64,000 bases of DNA from Rhabditoides inermis (lineage: Eukaryota; Nematoda; Chromadorea; Rhabditida; Rhabditidae), in contig CAWZYM010000233.1 of the NCBI GenBank assembly GCA_963966185.1, forward strand, positions 112,501 to 176,500, given 5' to 3'. This document shows, piece after piece, positions 34,023 to 46,174 of this stretch (positions within the stretch are counted from its first letter, which is position 1; each line of letters opens with the position of its first letter). A model generated the notes under the pieces. It was given only the letters and a program-made list of their open reading frames with translations, was not told the DNA's origin and ran no database searches. Made by a program: the position numbers and the translations under genes.

Positions 34023-37000
34023 CTATCCGATAGTGATCTCCTGCTTCACCTCCTTCTTCACATCCACACTCCCACCTGCCTTGCTCTGCCTCATTCTCCC
34101 CACATACTCCCGCAGTCCCGTCTCCAACTCAGCCCATCCACTCGTGTACAGAGATTCGCGGATCCACCTGAGTAGGCCAATCAATGAACTATCGATCGAT
34201 ATGTGACTGACTTGCTGAGCTGAGTGCTCTCGCTGCCTCCACTCTGCCGCTTCACACAGAATCGCTCGTCCAGGAGAATCAACGCGCCCCAGTCATTCAC
34301 GTGGCGGACACACCTCAAACACGCGCATGTTCCCCCTCCTGTTTCTCTCTCTCTCTCTCTCACCGTCCGAGTGCCTGGTTGAGTGCCCTGTATGCCTGCG
34401 TGTTGTACCACTCGTCTCCACTCGGCACTCCCTTCTCCTTCATCACAGGCGAGTTGTTGTACGCCTTCTTCTGGAGAACCTGCCAAAGACACGATGACGT
34501 CATGCTCTCTGTCTCATTCCCTCCCCCTCGCTCCTCACTTGTTCATCGTAGGCATTGGGGAAGGGGATTCCGACCGAGATGACAGCTCGAGCGTCGTCGT
34601 CAGTGAAGTCGATGCCCTCCGACACCTGAACAATGTTTGCTTGGAATATGATCATGCTACACGAGCCACGTATGTATCCATGATCGTCCTGCTGGAACTG
34701 AAACGCCAACAAAACATATCGAGCAGCAATGTGAAGAGATGAATTATAAACGACATTTGGAGCAGCAACGACAAAAGTGCGCGCACTCCACGCCACCTTC
34801 GCGCGCACTACGAGCGCACTCCACGCTGCTTGTTGGCAACCCTGCCCTGAGGTGGCGCGAAGCTCGCAATTAGTGCGCGCGAAAGCCGCGCGGAGTCAGC
34901 CAATGCCAATTTCGTTGCGCTCTACATTCCCTTCAGTGGTGTAAATAGCAATAGGTCCAATCAATAAACAACTATTTATTTCAGAGTGTGAACGTATTAG
35001 TACACATCAAATAATGCAAACATGAGTACAAAAATGGGGGTCGGTCGTGAATATCAATAAGGGGTCATCACTCGGCTCCGCAGCTCGATGACTCCATTCT
35101 CCATCGACCCCAGGAAGACGCCTCCGAGTTCTATAAACATGAGCATTACATACATACAAAATATTATCGATAATATCAACCATAACATAGCATGAGCGAA
35201 CCTCCGGTCTGCGCATCTCCAGGAGGGACACAGCGATGGGGTGACGGCGGACGTCGTCTCCGATGACAGAAGAAGTCATCTACAGAAATCAAATTGTAAA
35301 TATAACTAAAACAAATAAAAGAATGAGAGTAAGGTTGCAAAAGATATGTTTGATGACGACAGAGACGCATAAAACATGCAAGTCACAACACATCAAAACG
35401 CTCACCTCGGTGTTGATGGTGAAGCGGGCGAATAAAAAGGCCTAGAGTCCATCTTGTTGAACGCAACGATGAGCTGAATTGAGGAAGAAAGAATACATCA
35501 CAAATATTTCCAACTCATGTGTGCATCATCATCTTCACGAGAAATTAGAAGAACAACGAACACGAGGGAGAAAGTGCGACAAAACGGTGATTCTAGCTAT
35601 ACTCATTCACACAGCATATCAAATCAACGACAAGGAATGAAAACACGTATGATACAACACAAATAGTATTGTACAAACAAAAGAAAACCCGTAGTATATA
35701 CGGAAAACGAGGTGTGGATTCGCAACAGACCGCGGGGCAGAGATGCAGACAAACTGCTGGGACTAGAGCGCAGAGAAGCGGGAGTGCGCAGGCCTGTGCA
35801 CGAGTAGTCTGTGAGCAGTTGCTTTCCACACTCATCACTCACATCACGTTTAGATCACCTCATTGTTTGTTTCTTGCGAAGCAAATAATACCTATTCTGA
35901 ACACAAATCAAATAAACATAACGTTATACGAGTAGCGTTTTACAAACAGTTTGCGACTTCCGCGCCACCTTCGCGCGCACTGCGCATAGGCAGCGCGAAG
36001 TTCGCAGAGCTCCTTCTCGCAAATCGCAGGCAGAATTTGATAGCGCGAAGGCAGCGCAGAGTGCGCAACTGCACATAGTGCGCGCGGAGGTGGCGTGGAG
36101 TGCGCGCACTTTTGTCAGTGAGGAATCGTGGAATGTGATAGTACTGGCCTTTCCGCGGAACACTCCGATCATGACAGCGCCGGTGCGACTGCAGGTGGGT
36201 GCGTGGATAGCCTCTTGGAACACACGCATCGTCTCACCCAGTTCCCCCGACGAAGACGGCTCACGAACCACCACATGAAACAACAACACTATCACACTCA
36301 TCAACTTACGGCTGTATCGATCGTTATTGTTGTTTGTATTGCAATTTACTTAATTATAACCTGTTTACCTTGAGAGCGGAGAGATTCTTGTGGAAGTGTG
36401 CGTCGTTGTTGTAGTGTTGCCAGAGGCGGTCGAGTAGACGGTAGTTGGGCAGGAAGACCAGCACTCCTCCGGGCACGATGCGGGAGACCCGCCTGAGAAC
36501 AGACACTGTCCACAAAAACACTCTCTGCTATCAGCGAATGCTGCGTCCATCACTACATGTCCTATTTTTTTCTGTTTTCCGTGTGTTTTCCGATTTGGCA
36601 CTCACAGTATCACACTGCCCAGCTCGCACACAAAGTCCTCGCTCTTCATCATGTCAAACGTGCATCGCAGTCGCGCGCCAGACGGACCCTGACCCACCGA
36701 GCGGATGAACAGGTTCTCCCGCGGAACCACCTGCTCACCCAATACAGTGTGCTGAAACACAACACAGTTCATCAATTCTGTCACATGGACTCGCCTCGAA
36801 CTTGAGACCTAGCTCGGTCTTGAGAGTACTCATTGGGGAGAGAGTGCCACTGGCCAACACAACACTCCTCGCGCCGGAGAAGGCATCCAGAAAGGCCTGG
36901 AAGAGAGGAGTGGGTATGGGAGGGAGAGGGGGAGAGGGGGAGAGGGGGAGAGGGGGAGAGGGGGAGAGGGGGAGAGGGGGAGAGGGGGAGAGGGGGAGAG

Positions 37001-40000
37001 GGGGAGAGGGGGAGAGGGGGAGGGGGGGGAGAGGGGAGAGGGGGAGAGGGGGAGAGGGGGAGAGGGGGAGAGGGGGAGAGGGGGAGAGGGGGAGAGGGGG
37101 AGAGGGGGAGAGGGGGGAGAGGGGAGAGTGTACCGACCACGGAGGGAGTCATGCACCAGAACGAGAGCTGCACGTTGAATCCGGGCGCCATCGGGTCGTG
37201 CTGGTGCGGGTTGCGCGAGTCGAGCCAGCCGTCATCGTCCTGACAACAACCATCTCCCTTCCTTCCTCTCTCCTCTCTCTCTCACACACATACCAACCAC
37301 CTCCATCTCCCTTCCCTCTCCCTCCCACCGTCACATAGCTGCTGTTCCTGGGCCCGGCTCCGTTCCTCCAATCAATGTCTACTCCGAACCGCGAGTTGGC
37401 GCGTCGCGGCTCGAAAGTCACGTTCAACCTGCATGCGATGGATGGATCAATCGACGAGCCCATGTCTATGTCTCCCCCTACTTGTACGCGCTCCTCTTGT
37501 GTGGTGTGTCGAAGTAGTTCATGAAGAAGAGGATCTTCTCCAGACACACGATTGCCGTACTCGAGATCTGCGAGCAGATTGTTCTCTCCATCTCCCTCCC
37601 TCCTCTCCCTCCTCCTCCTCTCTCTCTTCCCACCTTGTACATCTCCGTGAAGATGGGTTGTCTCTCGTCCTGCCCTCCCCCTCCACTCGTCTTCTCACAC
37701 GCTGTGAAGTAGTCTTTCTGTGAAAATCAGATTGATCAAATCAAAGAGCTGAACAACACACCTCCCACTGCGCCTTCTCGTCACTCCCAGGCTGCAGAAG
37801 CAGGTTCTTCCGCCTCCCACTGAACGCGTTCCCACCAGACATGCTCGAGATGATGTGTTGGTAGTCACTAAAAGACCTCTCTCTCTCTCTCTCCCTCTCC
37901 TCTCTCGCACCTGGTCTTGGTCTTGCTGCCGTCGAACTTGGCCGTCTGTCTCTTGACTGGCTCTGCCTGCTCCGCGAACCACACAACGAACTCGTTCATG
38001 TACGCCAGAAGCTGAACAAAATACCACTTTCCTTCACTTGTACAATCAATCAATAATCTAATCGACCCACGTTTCTGTAGGCGTTGCTGAGATTGACGAG
38101 CTGTTCCTTGTTCTTTCCAATGTCTGCATTGTCTGTGGTGGTCGCGTGCTGGTCGAGGAAGGACTGCAAGTGTTCCAGCACCTGCTTCTCCTTCTGCTTC
38201 AGCGACGCCACAGTCTCCACCATCTCCGCCTCCGTGAAGATGAACGAGGCAGATGAGCTACAACGAGGGGCGTGCACAAAGGGGGAAGGAGCGGAAGGGG
38301 CGCGGCCTAAGTGGGCGGGGACTGACCGACACGTGTCCTCGACGTTGTGTGCCTCGTCGAGGATGATGATGCTGTTATCGGGGTATACATCAGACATCGA
38401 GCGGATGATCGGGTCTGAAAGGCACATGACTTTAATTGTTGTAATATCTAATCAAAAATCAATCGATTTAATTACATGAATGGCTCACCCAGCAGATAGG
38501 TGAATGGTGTGAACACAAAGTCCGCGTTCTTTGCCATTGCTCGCGACGCAAAGTACGGACACATGCCCCTCTTCGAACCGCCACTACCCAGATCCTAGAA
38601 CAACAAACAAGCGAGATATGAATAACAAAGGCAATACAAAAAAAAAACTCAGATAATGTGAGTAATAAAAGACACGTCACCTGCTTGAGGTCCTCGATGT
38701 CCCAGGCTGGCGGGGCGTGCCGCTTCATGTGATACCACAGACGATCCACGTCCTGTTCCATCGGACGCACGTTCTTCCGATACGTGCAGCCAACCTGCAA
38801 ACACCTCAAATCGATGTAATTTAGAAATCAGCTACAGTTCTTGTTTTCAAAACAATCGCGACAGAGTGGAGCTGCAGTGGCGTCTCTAGTATGCATTCAC
38901 TCACAGCATCGTCTCCCTGGAGCAGCTTGCGACATCCCTCGGTGACATTGCCATGCATGCGGACCGATGGATTCACACACATCTGCTCGCGAGCACCCAG
39001 GATAGTGTGTCTGAATGAACGGATAAACTATGCGATCGACATTCAAGTCAGTAAAAACAGAAAATAGATCAACATACTTGAGCTCGAGTGAGTACTTGAG
39101 TCGTCCGAACTCTTTGACGACCTGCGCGATCTGCTTGTGCGTGCGAGTACCGTAGTACACACGAACCTTCCTGAACACGATATGGATTGAATACATTAAT
39201 ATAATAATAATCAATCAGATACGGCACAAACTGACGGTAGCGCAGTGCACTTGACTGGCTGTCCGGCCGCCTTGGCTTTCTCGGACTGCTCTCTCTTCTC
39301 CGCCACCAGCGAATCGATGTTCTCCAGAGCACTCTTGATCTGAATGTAATACAACTGTAGTTAAAAATCGTCAGAAACGAAACCGACACATTTCCTTTTC
39401 GCTTTCCTCTTTAGCTGAAAACATATCAATTTAACAAGAAAAAACCTAGGTTGAGCACAAAAACAAACCGTAGTGGTGATGAGTGGAGGTCTGCCATGAT
39501 TGGAGTTGGAATTGGAGTTGGAACGGGGCGGGGTCGGAGAGAAATCAGCGTCGAACTGCTTCTCCACTGAAGTGAGAGAAAAAACAATAACCTGGTTGAA
39601 AATATCCTCAAAAACTGACTTGTTCCTCCAAACATGCTGTTCTCGTGGTCTCCATACGACGTGCTGTTCAGATCATCCGGCAGAAACGACGACACCTCGG
39701 CATCTACAAAACATGCACATTGTACAAAACACCACATACCGTATTGAGAGTCGTCCATGGGTTCCTGCTTGGAGAGAGAAGCGAGCGCCTTGCCGCCGTG
39801 ATTGGGACACATGCACGCATCCATACTCTCACTACAAGGGACGATATCGACAACGGAATACGCACACACACTCACCTCCTCTTCTTCTTGTAGTCGGCCA
39901 TCCACGCACACGCGGCGCTGAGAAGAGCGAGTGTCTTGCCTGCAAGATCACATATCCTATTTCTTCCATGCTGCACCCACCGCTTCCCGTGGGACTCTCC

Positions 40001-40501
40001 GCGAGCACATGACTCCCAGGTCCGTTCGCCTTCCCCGCAGCGATCAGCAGCTTGAAGATGATCCTCTTCTGTGACGGATAGAGCTTGATACCCTGGGGGT
40101 ATTGCACCTGAAATACTATGTAGAGTAGACCAAAAACGAAACACGCGAACTCACTCGAAACCCGCCGGCGCAAATCAGCTCGTCGATATTAGATTCCTCA
40201 AGCTCCACCCTAAACAAAGCAAAATGTGAGAAATTTATATAAAGGCCTGAACACACCTGGTTCGTTTCTTCTCCCGTTTGATGGGAATCAAGCTGAGCTC
40301 CTGTTCATTGTCGCCCTCCTCCTTCACCTCCTGCTTCTTCACTCGCGGCTCCCGCTTCGCCCTTCCCGTGGGGGTCGCCCTGCTCGGTGTCCCCCTGCCT
40401 CCTCGACCAGCATTCGCCCCGAACATCGATAAGAAGGCCGTCTTTGCAGCTGCCGAATTTGACGCAGTCTTCTTGGCGCCGCCGCCTCTCTGTTTGTACA
40501 T
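34023..40501 (-). CDS. dog-1: FANCJ/BRIP1-type DEAH helicase (DOG-1 ortholog candidate)
   Basis: About 28 exons give roughly 1,030 residues. The start ATG at 40501 lies in the exon that follows a TTTTGTAG acceptor. The N-terminus is basic and Gly-rich. Q/Walker [13 protein letters not shown] and ESPTGSG|KT across the junction 39981/39940. An acidic insert (39235-39833) precedes [14 protein letters not shown]. Four iron-sulfur cysteines are in MCVNPS, GCRKLL, GCTYRK and MCPYFA. The DEAH box is [15 protein letters not shown] (38328-38414). The second RecA domain has [30 protein letters not shown] and [28 protein letters not shown]. This is an XPD-family 5'-3' helicase. In C. elegans DOG-1 protects G-rich DNA and vertebrate FANCJ acts in crosslink repair; the BRIP1-like [10 protein letters not shown] motif separates it from RTEL1. 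The intron after the exon ending at 36798 starts with GC. One intron (34629-36149) is unusually long. The exon at 36150-36277 has an uncertain acceptor. Confidence 0.93.
34768..36117. mobile_element. transposon-like insert with inverted GACAAAAGTGCGCGCAC ends
   Basis: In the large FANCJ intron, GACAAAAGTGCGCGCACTCC and following bases (34768-34806) are repeated in inverse at 36078-36117. Both ends are followed inward by GCGCGCACT-rich blocks (to 34925 and from 35955). The element is about 1.35 kb. No target duplication is obvious at these ends and no transposase frame is seen. Coordinates may be off by a few bases. Confidence 0.6.
35046..35473 (-). pseudogene. possible gene fragment inside the intronic insert
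   Basis: Exon-like minus-strand pieces lie inside the insert: one frame at 35409-35473 reads [13 protein letters not shown], like a translation-factor GTPase G4 region. A segment at 35199-35279 reads [18 protein letters not shown] and one ending near 35050 reads [19 protein letters not shown]. Phases do not join cleanly, and a TAG falls in the first piece in some frames. It could be captured host exons or chance. Low confidence. Confidence 0.25.
36925..37125 (+). repeat. G-rich (GGGGGAGA)n array in the FANCJ/DOG-1 intron
   Basis: About 25 near-perfect octamers carrying runs of 4-9 G on the + strand, which is the template strand of this minus-strand gene. It meets the classical G-quadruplex pattern many times over. 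It lies between the exons at 37137-37239 and 36798-36895. Confidence 0.95.
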
Positions 40502-40994
40502 CACCCGCCCGATCACCGACTTTTTAGACGTCCTACAAAATTGTAAATTGGTGTAAACCCTAGTTTCGTACACATAACGTAAAGAATACATTAAAAAAAC
40601 ATGAAAACAATACAATTAGTTCAAAAATAGAAAATCGTACAATTATTTCGCGCGCGAAATACGTGACTACAGCGGCGCTAATCTCACATACTGGTCGGAC
40701 ACATCAAATCACAGTGACTTCATATTCTAACTTTATGAAATAATTTGAATCAGTGTCTCTCACTAGTATTCTAGAATTATATTGCTATTCAGCAAGCGAC
40801 TTGTGACATTTGAAATAATACATTACTTTGTATCTGTCTGATGTCGATGTCGATGTGAACTGAATTTCTTTGTGAAATGAAATCTCATACACCACTTGGT
40901 TTTCATAATTACAGTGTGCACTTCATATACATTAGTGTCTGTTCTCGGGATTATATAAGAACGCCATATTTTCACTCTTCTCAATCGACGTTTC
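40502..40994. other. intergenic, upstream of FANCJ and of the chemoreceptor cluster
   Basis: AT-rich and probably contains the FANCJ promoter. No gene is seen. Confidence 0.4.
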
Positions 40995-41350
40995 TAGTCG
41001 ACGTAACATCTACAGTGATTCATCTCAATGCCCGCCCTCTCCGAACACTTCAATTGAAAAGCTTATCTCGGATGAATGTATCCGCTCACTGCACACTTTC
41101 TTCGCCGGCAGCATTAGTAACACCACTAGTTCATAATTATACTGCTCGTACAGGTGAATATTATAATTATAACGACGCGCAATCTCTCAACTCGTCATTA
41201 CCGAGAACCAAGCACCACCATAAATAATCCATGCGTGTTTGGTCTCGATTACTTGGAAAGCTGAAGTATGCACGTCTACAATACTACAATCTTCGATCGC
41301 CATGACACTACTACAACTCTTTAGACGACTCCTCCCCCTCTCTAATCGAC
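40995..41350 (+). pseudogene. relic of a third chemoreceptor copy
   Basis: 41025-41110 matches exon 1 of the next gene (the segment encoding SIEKLISDECIRSLHTFF beside SIEELISDEYISSLHVFL), but a small deletion after the ATG puts a stop within ten codons. It then jumps directly to sequence matching the late intron and exon edge of the downstream copy (41130-41345 beside about 44735-45020, sharing GAGAACCAAGCACCACCATAAAT). The five middle exons are missing. The piece is therefore an internally deleted, frameshifted duplicate. Confidence 0.7.
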
Positions 41351-41381
41351 GCGACATCTTCTGTTTCGTTATTCTTTCTCA

Positions 41382-43181
41382 ATGAATCGCCTGTTCTCTC
41401 CAAACACTTCAATTGAAGAGTTGATCTCAGATGAATATATTAGCTCACTGCACGTCTTCTTACAAGTAAGACGTCAATTTTAGATAAATATTCAGCTTTC
41501 AGGCAGCAACAATCATTACTATTCCCGCGAGTTTGGGAGTAATGGCTATGGTATATTTCGTAGATGCAAAGAATATTACAATTAGATGGCATCTCGTATA
41601 TTACAAGGTACGTCATGCGTGTTCTATTGCAGTCAACTCTCTTTCAAGATGGCGTCCACCATTTATGATCTACAGCTTCTCCTCTTTTCTCCCATATTCC
41701 TTCTTCCTATCCAAGGCGTCACTATCAGAGGACTGTGGAGCACGTTCAAGCCAGAACTCGCACCGGTAATACACTACACAAAGCATCATGATAACACCTC
41801 GCAGGTAATGTGGTCGTTCACGTCTTCTCTATGCGGGGCCACACACCTCCAGCTATTCCTGTTTCGATATCTGGCGCTTCTGCCAGACGGCCACTGGGCG
41901 GGTCGGACGGGTGAGAGTGAGAGAAAGGACGGGATGATCATCATGATGACCCCAGGTCTCGTACGCATGGGTATTCCACACTATGCCACCCTCCTTCTCC
42001 CCATTCTACCACTCGCTACAGTCGCAATGTGGAACAGCGAGAAGGAACAAGTGAGATAACGAAACTAATATCAAATAATAGTACATCATATTTCCCGGAA
42101 GCGGAACTTTGAGTTGCACCAAATAAGGAATTGTGGTTCACAGTAGTGCGCATGTGACTGCAGTTTGTTTCGTGACTACATTCTACATCAGCGTTTTGTC
42201 AAAGTTCCCTGAGTTCCTTTCATCGTCACCGCGTCATTTCTCGACGGAAATGAGAAAGATTTTACGCAAATGTCACTGTGTGATTCACAGTAGTCCAACC
42301 ATCGTCATTTCTCTCGATAGGGAAAACTCCGGCACAGTTCAATCGAACGACGAAACAAACTATGGACTACGCAGTCACATCTATGGACTACACAAACGAC
42401 TGTTAACCATACTTCTCTTTTTTAGTGCAACGCAAAGTTCTGTTTCTAAACGTAATTACAGCGATGTTTTACTCTTTTTTTAATGTTTTAACTGGTGTCT
42501 AAACATCTTCTACAATTTACGGCTTGTACTGTAACATGTGTAGGTTGCCTCCTCTGTCTCCCCCTCCTTCTCATCTCTCATCTCGGACCCGCGCACCGCA
42601 GTGTGGACCTTCTCCACTCCCCTCCACCACATATGGACCATCTATGACTGCTTCGTGGCTGTCGCCTACGTGGCGTGGGGACTCTCCTATCTCGCAGGTA
42701 CCCATTATCAATATGATACATCTAACAACTACTGCAGCTAGTTTTTACTTCTTGGAAGTACAGGTGAATACAATGAGCGCCCGCAAAAACCGACAACACC
42801 GCATATTAATTCTCATTCTAATGATACAGGTTGGCGAAAAAAAACTGCTCAGTTCAGACTAGTACCTATATGTTTAGACGATTCCTCCGATCTGTTTCCT
42901 TGCTGTTCCCACATTCTGTCTGAATCTGATGATGTTATTACACCGGAAAGGGAGGACGGAACAGGGTGCGCATAGCTCATTGTCACATTTCACAGTTGAT
43001 TACAGTGATATGCTATCTACTAACAACGACCACAGCGTTGGAGGGACTTCTGAGTGACATCATCATGATTCTTCTCTATCCTCCATACAGGCGATTCATC
43101 CTGAATCTCTTCCGTGGAAAAGTCGTTCACGTCAGGCGAAAAACATTCACATCCATTGCAATCAGTGTCACACAACACTGA
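41382..43181 (+). CDS. serpentine chemoreceptor-like 7TM protein, copy 1
   Basis: The ATG at 41382 opens MNRLFSPNTSIEELISDEYI; exon 1 ends at 41465. In-phase exons follow: 41503-41607 (IPASLGVMAMVYFVDAK, membrane 1), 41649-41765 (YDLQLLLFSPIFLLPIQG), 41804 to about 41911 (GATHLQLFLFRYLALLP), 41956-42050 (HYATLLLPILPLATVAMWN), 42544-42697 (YDCFVAVAYVAWGLSYLAG), 42742-42830, 42879 onward (ICFLAVPTFCLNLMMLL) and about 42995-43181 (YLLTTTTALEGLLSD, then PPYRRF). Seven hydrophobic segments and a late PYR motif fit the nematode Str/Srh/Sri chemoreceptor superfamily. I cannot assign the subfamily. The last two joins are uncertain. The intron 42051-42543 is unusually long. Confidence 0.72.
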
Positions 43182-43518
43182 TTTTGCATTATAGTTAAAT
43201 ATTTTCCACTCCGTTTCGTTTGCTTTAATCAAACATGAAACCGATGAGGTGAAAACGAAACACAATACAATAGAGTATTTTTCATTCATGAGACAGTTCC
43301 TTCATTATAATTATATATAAAAGAATGATCAAATAAGATGTGCGCAATGCCGCAATGACGATACTAGTATTTTTCATTCTCATTTATCTAATTAATTACG
43401 TTTCCAAAAACAAAACAAATCATTTTTTTTATAAACATCTATACTGGTATCAATATCGGTTTCTCGATTCCTTGTATTCCTACTGTTTGGTCAACTGTCA
43501 GAATTGTCGTTTCTTGTC

Positions 43519-43647
43519 ATGTGCATTCTCTCCATATTCTCCCCGAATGCAACGACAGAGAAACTTCTATCCGAACAGTCTATCAATTCATTACATCAGT
43601 TTCTACAGGTAGAATACAGTTCAGATTTAGAGTTAGAGTTAGAGAGA

Positions 43648-43689
<42 letters not shown>

Positions 43690-45833
43690 TATATCAGTTT
43701 TCACTCACTCAGATAGCTACTATCTTCACTATTCCTGCGAGTCTCGCAGTCATGGTTATGGTATTCTTCGTAGAGGCAAAAACTATAACAATAAGATGGC
43801 ATCTGCTATACAACAAGGTATCTCTGCCCTCCACTTCTCTGATTTTATATGACAGTCTAGTTTGCTTCGAACGTCTACGACCTGCAGCTACTCATTCTCA
43901 GTCCCATCTTCCTCCTGTCTATTCAAGGAGTCACTGTCAGAGGACTCTACACCGGATTCAAACCCGAACTCGCACCTGTGAGTCTCCCACACTTCTTTCC
44001 GTAACAACTTCTCAGCATATGTGGAAGTCAACAGTGTCTGGAGAAAAAGAAGCCCCCTCAAATCGAATACGAACAGTTCCAAACCGCAGCTGTACTAGTT
44101 ATGAATAAAGTCAACTCCTGAATAAACCATTCTTGATCGCTTGTTCAGATGGTGTGGTCGATGACGTCATCCTTCTCCGGCGCTACGCACGTGCAGCTCT
44201 TTCTCTTCAGGTTCATGGCGATTCTGCCCGAGAGTGAGGTTCTCTTTCTCTAGCCGTTAGAACACACGAAAGGAGGCGAGCATTGTCCAGACCACCCGTG
44301 TCAGCTGTTCGGCTTCCGGAATATGGCCCTCCTCCACTATGCCACTCTGTTCGCACCCATTCCGGTCGTCGCCTCACGTCGCCTCGTGTCAGTGGCATTG
44401 TGGAATAGCGAGAAGAAACTGGTGAGTCGAGTATGCGTGTGAACATCGTGGGAACACTCTGTGCAGCAACTCTCCCGCCTTCCGCAGTTCTCTCCACTCA
44501 TCTCGGACCCTCGCACCGCCGTCTGGTCCTTCTCCACCCCCTGGCAGAGGACATGGCTCATCTATGACTACTCACTGGCTGCTGTCTATGTCGCGTGGGG
44601 CCTATCCTATGTAGCTGGTCAGCCTTCCATCTCTTCCACAAGAACACTTATTCCTTTCCAGCCTCGTTCTACTACCTGGAAGCACAGGTGGCCACAATGA
44701 GTCGCCGACAGCATCTGCAACATCGCAAGTTTATACTCATACTGCTCGTTCAGGTGAACATTGAAACATTGTAATTATAACTCGCAATCGCTCAACTCGA
44801 CATTACCGAGAACCAAGCACCACCATAAATGACCCATGCGTATTTGGTCTCGATTACTTGGAAAGATGTTAAAAACTGCGATAACTCAACTTTTAACTTT
44901 TTGTTGAAACTGCGATGAATCCTTTCAACATTTTGTTTGAAAGCGGAAGTATGCACGTGTACAATCTTCGATCTCCATGTTCATAATACAAATCTTTAGA
45001 CGACTCCTCCCATCCTCCTTCTAGCAGTGCCGACATTCTCTCTCAATCTCATGTTCCATCTACACATGAGAGAGCCCAGACACCAGGGTGAATATCAACA
45101 AGATAAAATCACGTGACATGTGTTTTGAAATATAGAAACCTCTATTTATATTCTTCTTCTTTCGCCCGCGGCGTGCGGTCGGGTCCTCATTTCGCCCCAC
45201 CGCCGCCGAATGTTCGATCATCGACAAGAATCCTTCCCGAGTAACCAGTGAGGCGGCGGGAAGTACCCTCATGTGGAAGCAGCTATGGCGCGAGGAGATA
45301 CTAATTGACACGGAAGCAAAAGAAACCCCGGAGCTCTTCACGTTAAGAATGGTACTCTAATGGTCCAGAAATGATTATCGATCAAGTATCGTCTTCCCAC
45401 CACTAACCTCGTCAGCCTACCTGTCTTTCCCCGGCGTTAGCCTATTATGTATCTAGCATCTTAGGCATTACTGTATGCTTCATATCATTATGATTGTGTT
45501 GTCATATTCAGATATAACGATTCCGGATAAAAGATTGATTGATTGATTGATATATATATCGTACAATGATATTACAGTGATGTGCTATCTTCTGACCACT
45601 CTGTCTAGTTTGGAGGGAATAGCCTCGGATGCAGTGATGATCATGCTATACAGACCCTATCGCCACTTCTGTCTCTACTCACTGCTCCGAAGACCAAAAC
45701 CTCTACAATCACAGGTGGGAGGGTAGTGAGAGCAAGAGAATGAAGCATGTGAAGTGAGTGAGAGATAATCTCATTTCAGATCACCTTTGTTACAGCAGTG
45801 TCGACAGTCTCTGTGAGGGTTTCGCATCACTAA
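43519..45833 (+). CDS. serpentine chemoreceptor-like 7TM protein, copy 2
   Basis: This is an exon-by-exon paralogue of the preceding gene. It starts at ATG 43519 (MCILSIFSPNATTEKLLSEQ). Exons follow at about 43713-43818 (IPASLAVMVMVFFVEAK), 43861-43979, 44150-44232, 44309-44422, 44467-44619 (YDYSLAAVYVAWGLSYVAG), 44663-44755 (LQHRKFILILLVQ), 45000 onward (PPILLLAVPTFSLNLM) and 45571-45714 (YLLTTLSSLEGIASD, PYRHF), with a short last exon ending at TAA 45831-45833. The intron before the last membrane segment is enlarged by about 0.5 kb of foreign-looking sequence (45040-45560). Tandem head-to-tail arrangement with copy 1 is typical of nematode chemoreceptor clusters. Exon edges in the 3' half are approximate. 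Confidence 0.7.
45040..45560. mobile_element. probable repeat insertion in chemoreceptor intron
   Basis: Absent from the paralogous intron of copy 1. It contains a piece (45395-45421, CCACCACTAACC then TCGTCAGCCTAC) matching two stretches of the 62-bp satellite, and ends with GATAAAAGATTGATTGATTGATTGAT, a short tandem tail. Its class is unknown. Confidence 0.45.
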
Positions 45834-46174
45834 ACAAACAATATACGATAAATGTTTTTTCTTGTCATTTACTCCGTTCCTGTCTTGTTTACCGGTGCGC
45901 GATATCTCACTTCTCTGCGCTCTGCTCTCCATTCACTCTCTCATTCGCATCAATCGATTTTTTCAACCGCGATCAGCTGTTGGCGCTCGTAGCCCGCATT
46001 TACGGTGCTGGTTGAAGTTTGGATTGCCACAAGACACATTTTTGGAGTTATCAGTGCTTATCACTCTGGCAATCCAGTGTTTCTGCTGTCTTCCCATGTT
46101 GTCTTGACTGTGTGCGCGTTGTATGTTGAAATATGATGTGTTGAATGTATGTATGTATATTGTGATTGATAGGC
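45834..46174. other. intergenic spacer upstream of FAAH
   Basis: Contains the 3' end of the chemoreceptor gene and probable FAAH promoter. GATTGATAG directly precedes the FAAH start and could be a trans-splice acceptor. No gene is seen. Confidence 0.4.

Noticed and set aside
36802..37338. Gly/Glu/Arg-rich 178-residue frame and its Pro/Ser-rich antisense
   Set aside because: Both are translations of the (GGGGGAGA)n intron repeat between two confirmed FANCJ exons.
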